From NCBI GenBank assembly GCA_029959285.1, contig JASCOE010000003.1:1-64000 (forward strand): a stretch of DNA of 64,000 bases, given 5' to 3'. The translations under genes were made by a program, and so were the position numbers. The notes under the pieces were generated by a model. That model saw only the letters and a list, made by a program, of their open reading frames with translations. It did not search any database and had not been told where the DNA came from. Position 1 is the first letter of the stretch. Each line of letters begins with the position of its first letter. Of this stretch, positions 35,428 through 45,240 are shown one piece after another. Origin of the DNA: Flavobacteriaceae bacterium PS02337 (lineage in GTDB: Bacteria > Bacteroidota > Bacteroidia > Flavobacteriales > Flavobacteriaceae).

Positions 35428-38243
35428 TATTTCTTTGCTTTTGATTTACTAACTTTTTCTTCTTTGATTACTTTGTTGTGCTTTTCGTCGTAAACAGCAG
35501 GATTAATTTCTTGTCCAGTTTTACTGAAAATTTTAATTTTTGGAGCTTCGTGCGTTCCCGTAATTGTAATTGGAAATCCGACAATTCCAAATAGCGGAAG
35601 ACCTAAACGCATTCTAAGATCTAGAAGTCCATCAAAGCTTGTAGTACCTTTAATTGTTGGTCTAAAACCAGCAACTTTAAAGGTAAATGGCTCAACATTA
35701 ATAAGATTTTTATCTATCGTCGATTTGATTTCGATTCCTTGCATATCAGGATTATTCAAACCGTCTTGACCAGTTTTAGAACTAATTCCGTCAAATAATT
35801 TAAGGCCTTTAATTTTTATATCGCGTAAATTTATGGTTCCGCCACCATTAAGTGAAGCGTAAATTGGTCCCATATTTCCGTCTAAATCGCCTTTAACTTT
35901 ATAATCAACAGAAATTTTTCCGTATGCTTTTTCTGCTGCGGTAACCATATCATGAAACATCGGAATTTCTTTGTAAGCCCTTTGTACATCGAAATCTTTT
36001 GCAGTAAAATGAGCGTCAAAATGTGCTGCTGTAGGAGATTCGTCTTTATAAAAAGCATTAATTCCGACAATGCAGTCAATAATGTTAAAGTTAATGTTTT
36101 CTAAGTAAAATCCTTCTTTTTTAACACCAGTTTTTCCGTTAAGTTTATTGATAACCAAACCGTTATATTCAACTTTGTCTGCATTTGCGTTTAAGCTTAC
36201 ATTTAAGTTTTTCGGAATCATGACCACACCGCTCATTTTCGGATGATCTTCTTTGGCATATTCTATTTCTGTTTTTTGATCTTTATTTTCGCCTTTTTCA
36301 AGCGCCATAAATTCATCAACATTAATCAGTTTAGATTTTAAGTTGAAATTTCCGCTCAAAGTTCCATTCGATTCTAAGAAATAATTAATCGTATTCAACA
36401 AATAACCGTTAATGTCAAAATCTGATTTTCCGTAAGAAGCGTAGAATTTTTCAAACCACATTTTTTCATTTTGAAAACGGAAATTTCCTTGTTTGATAAA
36501 AAACGCTTTCGGAAACAATTCTGAAGTCGCTTTTATATTTTTAAGAATCAAAGTTCCTTTATTGTCTAATTTATCGTATTGCCCAGTTGTAGCGTAACTT
36601 TGTTTTCCTTTTAATGAAAGATCAGCTTTTGCGTAACCCGTTAAATCAAGACCTTTTTGAGAGAAAACCTGATAGATTCTGCCAATATTTAATTCACCTT
36701 TAATTTTTGCATTATAAGCCAAATCATTAAAGTCAGATAATGTCGCATTTACATAAACCGGATTTCCTTCAAAAGTGAAAGAAGCAGGCGCAACAGCAAC
36801 AATTAAATCTTGGAATGTTCCTGCTTTATTCAACATATTAGCAACAAAAGTGATATTGGTAATCGGGTTTGGATAATATTTTGTTTTTAGCCATCCGTTT
36901 CGCAATGAAATTCCTCCAATAGTTTTCGGAAACAATTTTTTTGAAGTGCTAAAAAGTCCGCGTGCCTGAATATCGGTTTTTAAAATTCCTTTCAAATCAA
37001 AATCACTTAAACCTAAAGCAGCATCAACAACGGCTAAATCTAAAGCGCCTTTTATACTTGCGTTAATGTTCATTTCGCTCAAACCTTTGCTGTGCAGATA
37101 AGCGTTGAAATAATCTTTATCGCCAACTTTAAATTTTAAAGTTCTAAGATTCACCAACAATTGTTCGGTATCTAAAGATGGAAGAATGGCATTCAAATCC
37201 ATTTGGAAATCTTTTAAAGGAACTGGCGCATCTTTATGATTCACAGAACCTTCATTGATTTTTAGATTAAAAGCTAAGTTTGGTTTTTGTTTTTTTGCAA
37301 CGTTATAATCGCCTTTAAAAGTCAATAATAAATCGCTTCTTCCAGAAATTTCTGTTTTTTCTAACCAAGTCAAATATTCTGGCGGCATTACAGATAATAA
37401 ATCTTTGACCGTTGTATTTTCTGATAAGGCTTTGATGTCAATTTTATATCCGTCTCGTAAAATGGTAAACAAACCAGTAAATTTTAATGGCAGTTTATTG
37501 ATACGCAATTCATTTTTTTGAAGAATAAAAGAAAGCGAATTGGTATTGATTCGTGTAATTAAATCGGCACGAATTTCTTTTTTTCGTACATAACCTGTTC
37601 GGTCGTAAAAGAAATCCAGCTCATCAATTCTGGCGTCGGTTGCCAAGTCGAAAATATCTTCGCTAAGATTTCCTTTTCCAACATAATTGAAACCTTTTGC
37701 GTCAACTAAAATCTTTGCAGAACGATCGTTGTATTTTACGTGGCAATTTTCTAAATCAATTCTTTCTAATCGAATGGCTGTTCCTTCTTCTGGCGCATCT
37801 TTTTCTTCTTTTCGTTTTTCTGGCGCCACATAAATATTATAATTCGCCTGACCTTTTTCATTGACCATTACATTAATCAAAGCATCAGAAACGTACAGTT
37901 TATTGATTTTCACTTCATTATCAAAAAGCAATCTTTTAATATCAATTCCAAATGCAACCTGATCTGCTTTCAATAAAGTATCATTGCTAAAAGGTTTAGA
38001 ACCCGTTAAAGACAATTCATCTAATGAAACAGTTAACGCTGGAAAATGAGTAAAAAAAGACAATTTAGATTTCGTAAAATCCAATTTTGCATCGAGACGT
38101 TCGTTGGCAATTTTCTTCACTTCCGATGCAATTTTTCCAGGAAAAAGCAACGGAATAATAAACAACAAAAACAAAATCACTGCAATTGTTATTCCAGTGA
38201 TTTTTAAAACTTTTAAGGCGGTATATTTGAATGTAGTAGGCAT
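35427..38243 (-). CDS. AsmA-family protein
   Basis: The protein has 938 residues. One N-terminal membrane helix (about 13-33) is followed by SEVKKIANERLDAKLDFTKS and FFTHFPALTVSLDELSLTGS, the AsmA opening. A long repeated beta structure follows, ending GLPLFGIVGFPITITGTHEA and a Lys-rich tail. AsmA-like proteins form hydrophobic grooves that bridge the envelope for phospholipid transport to the outer membrane. A lipid-transport mla operon lies just upstream on the same strand. Confidence 0.85.
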   Translation of the reverse strand: MPTTFKYTALKVLKITGITIAVILFLLFIIPLLFPGKIASEVKKIANERLDAKLDFTKSKLSFFTHFPALTVSLDELSLTGSKPFSNDTLLKADQVAFGIDIKRLLFDNEVKINKLYVSDALINVMVNEKGQANYNIYVAPEKRKEEKDAPEEGTAIRLERIDLENCHVKYNDRSAKILVDAKGFNYVGKGNLSEDIFDLATDARIDELDFFYDRTGYVRKKEIRADLITRINTNSLSFILQKNELRINKLPLKFTGLFTILRDGYKIDIKALSENTTVKDLLSVMPPEYLTWLEKTEISGRSDLLLTFKGDYNVAKKQKPNLAFNLKINEGSVNHKDAPVPLKDFQMDLNAILPSLDTEQLLVNLRTLKFKVGDKDYFNAYLHSKGLSEMNINASIKGALDLAVVDAALGLSDFDLKGILKTDIQARGLFSTSKKLFPKTIGGISLRNGWLKTKYYPNPITNITFVANMLNKAGTFQDLIVAVAPASFTFEGNPVYVNATLSDFNDLAYNAKIKGELNIGRIYQVFSQKGLDLTGYAKADLSLKGKQSYATTGQYDKLDNKGTLILKNIKATSELFPKAFFIKQGNFRFQNEKMWFEKFYASYGKSDFDINGYLLNTINYFLESNGTLSGNFNLKSKLINVDEFMALEKGENKDQKTEIEYAKEDHPKMSGVVMIPKNLNVSLNANADKVEYNGLVINKLNGKTGVKKEGFYLENINFNIIDCIVGINAFYKDESPTAAHFDAHFTAKDFDVQRAYKEIPMFHDMVTAAEKAYGKISVDYKVKGDLDGNMGPIYASLNGGGTINLRDIKIKGLKLFDGISSKTGQDGLNNPDMQGIEIKSTIDKNLINVEPFTFKVAGFRPTIKGTTSFDGLLDLRMRLGLPLFGIVGFPITITGTHEAPKIKIFSKTGQEINPAVYDEKHNKVIKEEKVSKSKAKK

Positions 38244-38381
38244 ATATGTAAGTTTTTGCTGTTTAAAAACGGCAGTTAAATGTAGATGTAAAAAGATTTA
38301 CAAAGCATGAACAATGCGTTATAACTTATTATCATTTGTAATAAATTAGGAGTCAAAATCATTTAGGAAATATTTCAGAAT

Positions 38382-39215
38382 TTATTTTTTCTTTTCAGCT
38401 TCTGCTTTTTTAGCATCTTCTTGTTTTTGTTTTTCCTCTTTTTCCTTTTGTTCTTTCAACTCTTTCTCTTTTTTTTCTTGTTCTTTAGCAGCTTTTTCTT
38501 TTGCTTCTTCTTGTTTCTCTTTCGCTTCTTCTATCTTTTTCTCTTTTTGTTTTTCTTTTTTCTTGTAGTAACCTCTTAAAAGAAAGTTGCTTTTTGCGGC
38601 TTCCATATTATCACTGAAACCTTTTGTTCCAGATTCTAGGTTGTTCAGCGTATTCGAAACACTGTTTGCCATTTTATCGTCTTTAACCAAACGGGCTAGA
38701 GCACCATTTCCGTTATTCATACTGTGACTGAAAATGGCTATTTCATCTGAAATTACGCCAATATTATCCACGCTCTTTTTAACGCTTTTCATAATATCGT
38801 GCATTTCAATTCCGTCTACAGAAGCAATGATTCCATTGTCTTCAATCATTTTCTGAGATTTCGCACCTGGAGTAATAGTCAAAACTTTATCTCCCATTAA
38901 ACCATCAGAACCAATGCTGGCTGTGGCATCTGTTTTAATAAATTTTCGAACGTCTTCTTTCATGACCAAAACCACAATTACAGTTGAGTCATTTTTTAAT
39001 TGAATTTGTTCGACCGTTCCGACATTAATTCCTGAGAAACGAACATTATTTCCTACTTCTAAACCGCTCACGGTTTTAAATTGAGAAGAGATATGAAAGG
39101 TTGAGCCGAAAAGGTTTTTTTGTTTACCGATAAAATATATGGCCATTACAAAAAGCAGTAAACCTATTGTTACAAACATTCCTAATTTCCAAGTATATCC
39201 AGATTGCTTTTCCAT
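38382..39215 (-). CDS. mlaD: MlaD-type MCE lipid-transport protein
   Basis: The protein has 277 residues. An N-terminal membrane anchor (WKLGMFVTIGLLLFVMAIYF) precedes the MCE domain (SSQFKTVSGLEVGNNVRFSG, then INVGTVEQI and GLMGDKVLTITPG, about 40-125). A helix follows. The last 65 residues or so are almost only K, E, Q and A (for example KEKQEEAKEKAAKEQEKKEK), a long charged coil. MCE rings carry phospholipid across the periplasm. It is the third gene of the mlaEFD-type operon. Confidence 0.9.
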   Translation of the reverse strand: MEKQSGYTWKLGMFVTIGLLLFVMAIYFIGKQKNLFGSTFHISSQFKTVSGLEVGNNVRFSGINVGTVEQIQLKNDSTVIVVLVMKEDVRKFIKTDATASIGSDGLMGDKVLTITPGAKSQKMIEDNGIIASVDGIEMHDIMKSVKKSVDNIGVISDEIAIFSHSMNNGNGALARLVKDDKMANSVSNTLNNLESGTKGFSDNMEAAKSNFLLRGYYKKKEKQKEKKIEEAKEKQEEAKEKAAKEQEKKEKELKEQKEKEEKQKQEDAKKAEAEKKK

Positions 39216-39240
39216 GATTTCTATTTATTTTGCTTTATTT

Positions 39241-40020
39241 TTATTGAAAGAATGAGCGTACCCATTCATCTTCGTCTTTTTCTAGTTCTTCGTAAGTTCC
39301 TTCGGCGTGTATTATACCGTCTTTTAAAACAATAATTCTATCGGCAGTCAATTTTGCGCAAGCCATATCGTGCGTAATAATTATTGAGGATGTTTTTTGT
39401 TTGTTTTTAATATCCAAAATCAACTCGCTGATTTCTCTTGAAGTTATCGTGTCTAAACCTGTTGTGGGTTCATCGTACAAAATGATTTCGGGTTTTAAAA
39501 TCAGTGTTCTTGCCAAACCAATTCTCTTTCTCATACCACCAGAAAGTTCAGAAGGCATTTTGTCAACAGCTTCGGCCAAACCAACGCTTTCGAGTGCTTC
39601 CATGACTTCTTTTTCAATTTCATCTGCACTTAAATCGCGTTTGTGTTTGCTTAATGTAAAAGCAAGATTTTCTCTAACGGACATCGAATCGTAAAGCGCG
39701 CCACTTTGAAACAAAAATCCGATTCGGACTCTTATGGCATTTAGCTCGTTTTTTGAAATGTTAAGAACGTTTTCGCCAAAAACTTTAATTTCTCCTTCGT
39801 CAGGTTCAATCAATCCGACAATACATTTTATGGTTACCGATTTTCCTGATCCAGATTTTCCTAAAACCACAAGGTTTTCATCTTTATTCAAAACCAGAGT
39901 TAAACCTTTTAAAATGGTATTATCTTTTCCAAAAGTTTTGTGCAGATCTTTAATCTCAATAATTGGAGATTGATCTTTATCTTTTGTTTTGGGTTCTTTA
40001 TGTAATTTTTCTGTCATCAT
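39241..40020 (-). CDS. mlaF: MlaF-type ABC ATPase
   Basis: The protein has 259 residues. The Walker A is GKSGSGKS (54-61), the Q-loop is Q105, the signature is LSGGM (159-163), Walker B is IILYDE (179-184) and the H-loop is H217. It energises the MlaE permease for phospholipid trafficking between membranes. The gene begins 1 base after mlaE ends and precedes mlaD by 25 bases. Confidence 0.93.
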   Translation of the reverse strand: MMTEKLHKEPKTKDKDQSPIIEIKDLHKTFGKDNTILKGLTLVLNKDENLVVLGKSGSGKSVTIKCIVGLIEPDEGEIKVFGENVLNISKNELNAIRVRIGFLFQSGALYDSMSVRENLAFTLSKHKRDLSADEIEKEVMEALESVGLAEAVDKMPSELSGGMRKRIGLARTLILKPEIILYDEPTTGLDTITSREISELILDIKNKQKTSSIIITHDMACAKLTADRIIVLKDGIIHAEGTYEELEKDEDEWVRSFFQ

Positions 40021-40021
40021 T

Positions 40022-40780
40022 TTAAAAGAATAAATCGGTTATTTGAACAGCTACCATATCAATTATAAAAATGCTTAATGACGCTGTTACAACGGCTGAA
40101 TTCGCGGCGTTTCCAACACTTTCTGTTCCGTTTGAAGCATTAAAACCTTTAAAACATCCAATCATTCCGATAAAAAATCCGAAGAAAAATGTTTTAATTG
40201 TTGCTGGAAACAAATCCAAAAAGCTTAACGATTGAATAATTTGAGTTAGAAATCTGTAAAAGTTTACATCGCCATGAATGTTAATCCCTACGTAACCGCC
40301 AACTATTCCGACTGCATCAGCAAAAAAGACTAAAAGCGGGACCATTAATGTGCAAGCTAAAACTCTTGTGACAACTAAATAGTTATACGGATTTACGGCC
40401 GAAACTTCCATCGCGTCTATTTGTTCCGTTACTTTCATTGAACCTAGTTCGGCTCCAATTCCAGAAGAAATTTTTCCTGCACAAATCAAAGCGGTAATTA
40501 CTGGAGCAATTTCTCTAATTAATGAAAGTGCCACCATTCCGGGCAACCAAGATTCTGCACCAAATTTTACCAATGTCGGGCGAGATTGGAGTGTAAGAAC
40601 CAAACCCATAATAAATCCGGTTATAGCCACTAGAGGCAAAGATTTATATCCGATGATGTAACATTGTTTCAAAAACTCTTTGGTCTCGTAAGGCGGAATA
40701 AAAACCTCCTTAAAAAACTTCTTGGCGAATATCGTCGTCTCTCCAATTTCGGCGAATATATTTTTTAGGTTGAGAATCAA
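40022..40780 (-). CDS. mlaE: MlaE-type lipid ABC permease
   Basis: The protein has 252 residues with five or six membrane helices. ITGFIMGLVLTLQSRPTL, SLIREIAPVITALICAGKIS, GAELGSMKVTEQIDAMEVSA and KTFFFGFFIGMIGCFKGFNA are hallmarks of the MlaE family. It is the inner-membrane part of the Mla-type phospholipid transporter. It is the first gene of the operon; its promoter lies in the gap to 40972 and was not resolved. Confidence 0.93.
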   Translation of the reverse strand: MILNLKNIFAEIGETTIFAKKFFKEVFIPPYETKEFLKQCYIIGYKSLPLVAITGFIMGLVLTLQSRPTLVKFGAESWLPGMVALSLIREIAPVITALICAGKISSGIGAELGSMKVTEQIDAMEVSAVNPYNYLVVTRVLACTLMVPLLVFFADAVGIVGGYVGINIHGDVNFYRFLTQIIQSLSFLDLFPATIKTFFFGFFIGMIGCFKGFNASNGTESVGNAANSAVVTASLSIFIIDMVAVQITDLFF

Positions 40781-40971
40781 AATGTTATGTTTTTATGTGA
40801 ATGATATAAAATGAAAATCGAAATGCTATAAAAACACCTCTGATTTCTATATGAAAGTTACTTTTTTTATGAGCAAAAAATCTTACACAACTTTTTTTCA
40901 ACTTTATATAATTTTCATTGAAATAAACACAATAAAAAGCGGAATGCAACGTTGTCAAATTCCCGTAAACA

Positions 40972-41002
40972 AAAAATCCCTTTCAGTAATAAAGGGATTT
41001 TC
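40972..41002 (-). terminator. Terminator of the glycosyltransferase gene
   Basis: AAAATCCCTTT at 40973-40983 pairs with AAAGGGATTTT at 40991-41001. On the minus strand it ends in a U-run and lies 46 bases past the stop of the 41048 gene. Confidence 0.85.
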
Positions 41003-41047
41003 TGGGTTTTAAAAGAGAAGAGTTTGGTTAGCTTCGTCTTTATATTT

Positions 41048-43318
41048 TTATGAATTAATAGCTAATCCTGTTCGAGTTTTCATCAACGGAATAACTTTAG
41101 ATTGCGATAAAGCTAGTTTTTCCATTAATAATCTTGCTGTCAAGAAACACACTGTTGATTCTGCACCTTGATTTAAGTTTACGTTTTCTTTTTCAAGTCC
41201 ATCGTAACCGCCTCCGCTTACCGGATTGTACATAATTTGACCCAAATGATTTTTACCTAAAAACCAATTAAAAGCCGATTTCATTTTTTTCTTGTATGAT
41301 GGCGTTTTAAATTCATTATAAAATGCATTTAAAGTCATAATCGTATATGTTACATCAATTGGCTGTTCTCCAAATTCGTGTGGTTCAGAACCTTTATGAA
41401 ACCAACTTCTGTTTGAAATTGCTTTGAAATTTCCTTTTACAAAAGTTTTAGAAATTAAGAAATCTAAAGAATCTAAAGCTACTTTTTTGTAAATAGGTTT
41501 ATTGGTAATTAAATAAGCATACAACATCGATTCTGGTAGAATTCCGTTTCCGTATGTTAAATAATTTTCAAACCATTGCCAGTCTTCTGTTGCAGTATCT
41601 TCATAATTGGCTAAAAGTTTAGCATTCAATTTATTGATAATTGCCGCTACATATAAGTTCGGAATAGTTGAATGGTATAAATACAATCCTTTTGTTGCAA
41701 AACCAATAGAACGTGGTGATTGAATGTTTTCTGCCCATTTTAATGAAGTCAATAAACATTTTGCTGCTTTTTTAGTAATGGCTTCAGGAAGAATATCAGA
41801 CAATGAAACTACAGTTCCTAACGCCCAAATTGCTCTTGCATTTGAATCTTCTAAATTAACTTCTGCATTTTGTTCAACATGCTCGCGGTTTTCTTGATCA
41901 ACATAATTGATGAAATCTCCTTTCGGCTGTTGACAACGTTGAATAAAATCTAAATAAATTAAAATATAAGCTAAATCTTCTTTGTCTTGTGTTAATTTAT
42001 AATGCATGCAAAATGCAACCAAAGCTCTAGCGTTATCATCTAAAGTATAACCTGATTCTAAATCTGGAATGGAGATTTTGCTAAATTGAATGATACCTAA
42101 ATCGGTAGTCATTTTTTTGATGTGTTTCAGCTGAATTTCAGGATAACTGAATTTAATTTCTGCAGGATTTTCGATTAGTTTTTTATACGTGTTCATTTGG
42201 GTAATTCCAACATTTTCCCAAGAAGAAGCGCGCATTTTAGTAAACGAATTGATTCCCATTTCATGTCTTAAATTTTCATCTTTAATCAATTTAATTGCTG
42301 CTGCAGCAAACTGATCTGATTCTCCAATGTCACATAAAATCCCAGAATCTTCAGTAAGAACTTCTCTTGTATGCGGAATTTTAGATGCCACAATCGGACA
42401 AGCGCAACCCATCGCATAAGAAAATGTGCCGCTAACCGCTTGATTCGGATCTTTAGAGGTAAACATATAAATATCTGTAGCTTTCAAATATTCTAAAAGT
42501 TCATCTGTATCTAAATATTCATTTACAAAACGAACATTATTTTCAAGGTTTAATTCGGCTACAATTCCTTCTAGTTTTTCTCTATAAGGATCTACGCCAT
42601 CTTTAATTAAGTTTGGATGTGTTTTGCCAATAATTAAATACAACGCATTTGGCGCTTCTTCAACAATTTTTGGTAAAGCTTGTAAACCTGTTTCTATATT
42701 TTTTCCTTCGCCCAAAAGTCCGAAAGTTGAAAGTACTATTCTGTCTTGAATTCCTAATTTTTCTTTTGCATTTTCTGGAGCTTCATAAACTACAATATGA
42801 GTTCCATGAGGCACGCAAGTAATTATTTCTTCACTAATGTCATAATCATTAATTAGTATTTCTTTTGATTTATTAGTCATTACAAAAACCGAATTGCTGT
42901 AAGTCAATAACAATTTTACGAACGTTTTCAATTCGTCATTCGGATTTGGAATCACGCTGTGAAAAGTATACGTTACTGGAACTTTAATAGTATTTAAAAA
43001 ATCTAATAAATGATCTCCATAATTACCTGCAAATAAACCAAATTCATGCTGAATGTGAACCAATTTTACTGCATCATCACTATTGATTTGCTCAGCAACT
43101 TTAGTATATTCTTCTCTATTTTTTGTGTTTAAAGTAAAGGCTTGTGTTGGCTTTTCTTTAGGTTCGATAACCAATTCGCAGATTTCACATTGAATAGATT
43201 TACCATAAACGTCTGTAATTCCTTTAATTGTGTCTTGAGTATAAGTTGCTATACCGCATTGCGTTGGTGGAAAAGTAGATAAAAAAACTATTTTTGATTT
43301 ATTTGATATTGTTTTCAT
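41048..43318 (-). CDS. Two-domain glycosyltransferase (GT4 plus (alpha/alpha)6-like domain)
   Basis: I use the ATG at 43318 (MKTISNKSKIVFLSTFPPTQ), giving 756 residues; an in-frame start at 43372 would add 18 atypical residues. Residues 1 to about 390 are a GT-B glycosyltransferase of family 4 (CGIATYTQDTIKGI, HIQHEFGLFAGNYGDHL, ATDIYMFTSKDPNQAVSGTF). From about 400 the chain is helical and contains GYTLDDNARALVAFC, DSNARAIWALG and, at the end, NPVSGGGYDGLEKENVNLNQ then GAEST. This resembles an (alpha/alpha)6 barrel of glycoside hydrolases. Homologues in Bacteroidota often lie near GH130 mannoside phosphorylases, but none is here. The acceptor sugar is unknown. It is cytoplasmic. Confidence 0.8.
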   Translation of the reverse strand: MKTISNKSKIVFLSTFPPTQCGIATYTQDTIKGITDVYGKSIQCEICELVIEPKEKPTQAFTLNTKNREEYTKVAEQINSDDAVKLVHIQHEFGLFAGNYGDHLLDFLNTIKVPVTYTFHSVIPNPNDELKTFVKLLLTYSNSVFVMTNKSKEILINDYDISEEIITCVPHGTHIVVYEAPENAKEKLGIQDRIVLSTFGLLGEGKNIETGLQALPKIVEEAPNALYLIIGKTHPNLIKDGVDPYREKLEGIVAELNLENNVRFVNEYLDTDELLEYLKATDIYMFTSKDPNQAVSGTFSYAMGCACPIVASKIPHTREVLTEDSGILCDIGESDQFAAAAIKLIKDENLRHEMGINSFTKMRASSWENVGITQMNTYKKLIENPAEIKFSYPEIQLKHIKKMTTDLGIIQFSKISIPDLESGYTLDDNARALVAFCMHYKLTQDKEDLAYILIYLDFIQRCQQPKGDFINYVDQENREHVEQNAEVNLEDSNARAIWALGTVVSLSDILPEAITKKAAKCLLTSLKWAENIQSPRSIGFATKGLYLYHSTIPNLYVAAIINKLNAKLLANYEDTATEDWQWFENYLTYGNGILPESMLYAYLITNKPIYKKVALDSLDFLISKTFVKGNFKAISNRSWFHKGSEPHEFGEQPIDVTYTIMTLNAFYNEFKTPSYKKKMKSAFNWFLGKNHLGQIMYNPVSGGGYDGLEKENVNLNQGAESTVCFLTARLLMEKLALSQSKVIPLMKTRTGLAINS

Positions 43319-43701
43319 GAGGAATAAATTTAATTCGGTTAATAACGCGTCGCGGTTCAGAAAGCTGCCCAAATTGTAATTGGCAGCGCCATTTTAAAAT
43401 TAAATACAGCACATTTTCATGTTCTTTTGTCGCTGTAATTATTATTAGATAAAATTACTTTAGTCATGAAGCGACAATTAATCCAATCGATCAAAAAATT
43501 AACTCAAATGCTTAAACATGGTAATTGTGTAAGACAAAAAAATAATAGTGAAAATAACGCGTAGAATATTGTTTTTTAACGGATTGAGTTAATTTAAAAT
43601 GGCTTTTGAGTTAACAATATTTGTAGGAATAAATGAACTTTGAGTAACAAACAAAACAGACTATCAATTAGTCATATTTAGCAACTTAAAAATCAACTAT
43701 T
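43319..43701. other. Divergent gap between glycosyltransferase and DUF1328 genes
   Basis: I see no gene in 383 bases. TTGTCGCT near 43425 and AGCGACAA near 43467 form an 8-bp inverted repeat 34 bases apart, a possible regulatory site. A weak -7-like AATATTTG precedes the DUF1328 gene. Confidence 0.4.
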
Positions 43702-43863
43702 ATGTTACGTTACACTGTCATCTTTATAATTCTTGCTATTATTGCTGGAATTTTTGGCTTTGGTGGTATTGCCGCTGGAGCTGCAAGTATTGCAAAAGTT
43801 TTATTCTTTATCTTTTTAGTGTTATTTATTATTTCACTAATTACAGGAAGAAGAAAAGTATAA
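43702..43863 (+). CDS. DUF1328 small membrane protein
   Basis: The protein has 53 residues, starting [20 protein letters not shown]. It has two hydrophobic segments with [17 protein letters not shown] between them and a basic GRRKV end, which is the DUF1328 (YtjA) pattern. Family members are often stress-induced membrane peptides with no known activity. Confidence 0.85.
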   Translation: MLRYTVIFIILAIIAGIFGFGGIAAGAASIAKVLFFIFLVLFIISLITGRRKV

Positions 43864-43877
43864 TTTTTTTTCTTTCA

Positions 43878-44056
43878 GGTTCAAAGGTTCAGAGTTGCAA
43901 AGGTACTAAGGTTCAAAACGAATCTATATTCTTTGCAACTCTGAACCTTTGTTCATTTGTAACTTTCTCTAATTACAAAAAGAAGAAAAAAAATATTTTT
44001 TAGAGTTCAAATTACTAGCCTTTGCACCTCTGAACCTTTATCCCTTTGTACCTTCC
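43878..44056. repeat. CAGGTTCAAAGGTTCAGAG / CTCTGAACCTTTG repeat block
   Basis: TTCAAAGGTTCAGAGTTGCAAAGGTACTAAGGTTC at the left is answered by TTTGCAACTCTGAACCTTTG (43931-43950) and again by TTTGCACCTCTGAACCTTTATC (44023-44044). These are inverted forms of the same unit. This variant of the AGGTTC family uses AAAGG instead of TAAGG. Confidence 0.7.
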
Positions 44057-44058
44057 CA

Positions 44059-44526
44059 CTAATACCACTTTGCATAATATTTTTTTGTTATAAAAGCGAT
44101 TGGCATTCCCACACATACAATAACTATCAATATAGAAAGCAAAAGCGGAAAATCTAAGTTCTTTTCTGGTAAAACCGGAAATACAATTGGAAGCACTATA
44201 AGGTTCATTACAACCCAAATAAAGAAACCATAACAAAATCCAGATAAGAAAGTATTGATTCGGAAGAATGGGATATAAGGGAAAATCTTAAAGTAAAACC
44301 AAGCAAATATAAAAGCAATGAAGAAATGAAAACCTAAACCTGCAAAAGTCATTTCTGTTCCCGCCGAATACGCTTCTTTTTTAAAAATTCCACTTGCAAT
44401 AGACTGCAATATTTTTTCGGCTGTTGTTTTATGAAGAATCACCGAGTAGATTAAAATAGCGGCAGTAATATCTAAAGTTCCCGCAACTAAACCAGATGAA
44501 ACAATGGTTTTTACTTTTGATCTCAT
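44059..44526 (-). CDS. Small membrane protein of unknown function
   Basis: The protein has 155 residues with four hydrophobic helices (about 10-30, 62-85, 90-115, 125-147). It begins MRSKVKTIVSSGLVAGTLDI and ends in a basic tail. It may be related to DUF1440/YagU-type proteins, but I am not certain. It is followed by the DinB gene upstream on the same strand with 28 bases between, so they may be co-transcribed. Confidence 0.6.
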   Translation of the reverse strand: MRSKVKTIVSSGLVAGTLDITAAILIYSVILHKTTAEKILQSIASGIFKKEAYSAGTEMTFAGLGFHFFIAFIFAWFYFKIFPYIPFFRINTFLSGFCYGFFIWVVMNLIVLPIVFPVLPEKNLDFPLLLSILIVIVCVGMPIAFITKKYYAKWY

Positions 44527-44554
44527 AAAAAATATTTTAAATTAAAATGCTGAT

Positions 44555-45064
44555 TTATTCTTTCTTGATACGTTCGTAAATCAATTGCAACTGATGCGTA
44601 TGCCTTTGTGTATGAACGATCGCAAAATGAATCCATTCGTAAATTGTGAAATTTTCAAAACCAGGTATTTGAAAACCGACGCACGTTAGCGTTAAATCGT
44701 AAGTTTCGGCAGCTTCAAACAAATCGGTTTGTATTTTTTGTATAGAAGCCAGCAAAGCTTTTTTATCATAATCAATTGTAGCAGGTTTTATATTTTCAGG
44801 CGATTGGTATTTGGTACTAAAATCTAAAAATATGGCATCTAATTTTTTTACGTTTTCATCAGGTTCTCGAGTTGTTTTTTCTGTTTTTCCTGCAAATAAT
44901 TTTGGAAAACCAGAACAACCTAGAATAATATGCTGAACAGTTTGTCCGCCTGTCCAACTTCCTTCAAAAGGCACAATATTGATTTCTTCCTCGGAAAAAG
45001 CAGAAAGAATATCGCTCAATTTAGTGTAGGTTTCTAATATCGTATTTTGAATAGCGCTTTCCAT
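44555..45064 (-). CDS. DinB-family protein
   Basis: The protein has 169 residues. A four-helix bundle is suggested, with WTGGQTVQHIILGCSG and WIHFAIVHTQRHTHQL. The His residues at these two places and the paired HTQRH are the metal-binding triad of DinB-like proteins. Family members are thiol-dependent or damage-induced enzymes whose substrates are mostly unknown. There is no signal peptide. Confidence 0.8.
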   Translation of the reverse strand: MESAIQNTILETYTKLSDILSAFSEEEINIVPFEGSWTGGQTVQHIILGCSGFPKLFAGKTEKTTREPDENVKKLDAIFLDFSTKYQSPENIKPATIDYDKKALLASIQKIQTDLFEAAETYDLTLTCVGFQIPGFENFTIYEWIHFAIVHTQRHTHQLQLIYERIKKE

Positions 45065-45240
45065 TTTTGTAAATTTTAGAAATTAGTTATTCAACAGCAA
45101 TGCCAGCCGAAAGGTTAATAAACCCACAGTACATTTTCTGTTAAAGTAAATTTTATAGAATTAGGGGAATGATGGTATTTCAAATATACGATAAAAAATA
45201 ATAAAATGCTAAATATCAGTAATTTGAAAGCTGTTAATTT

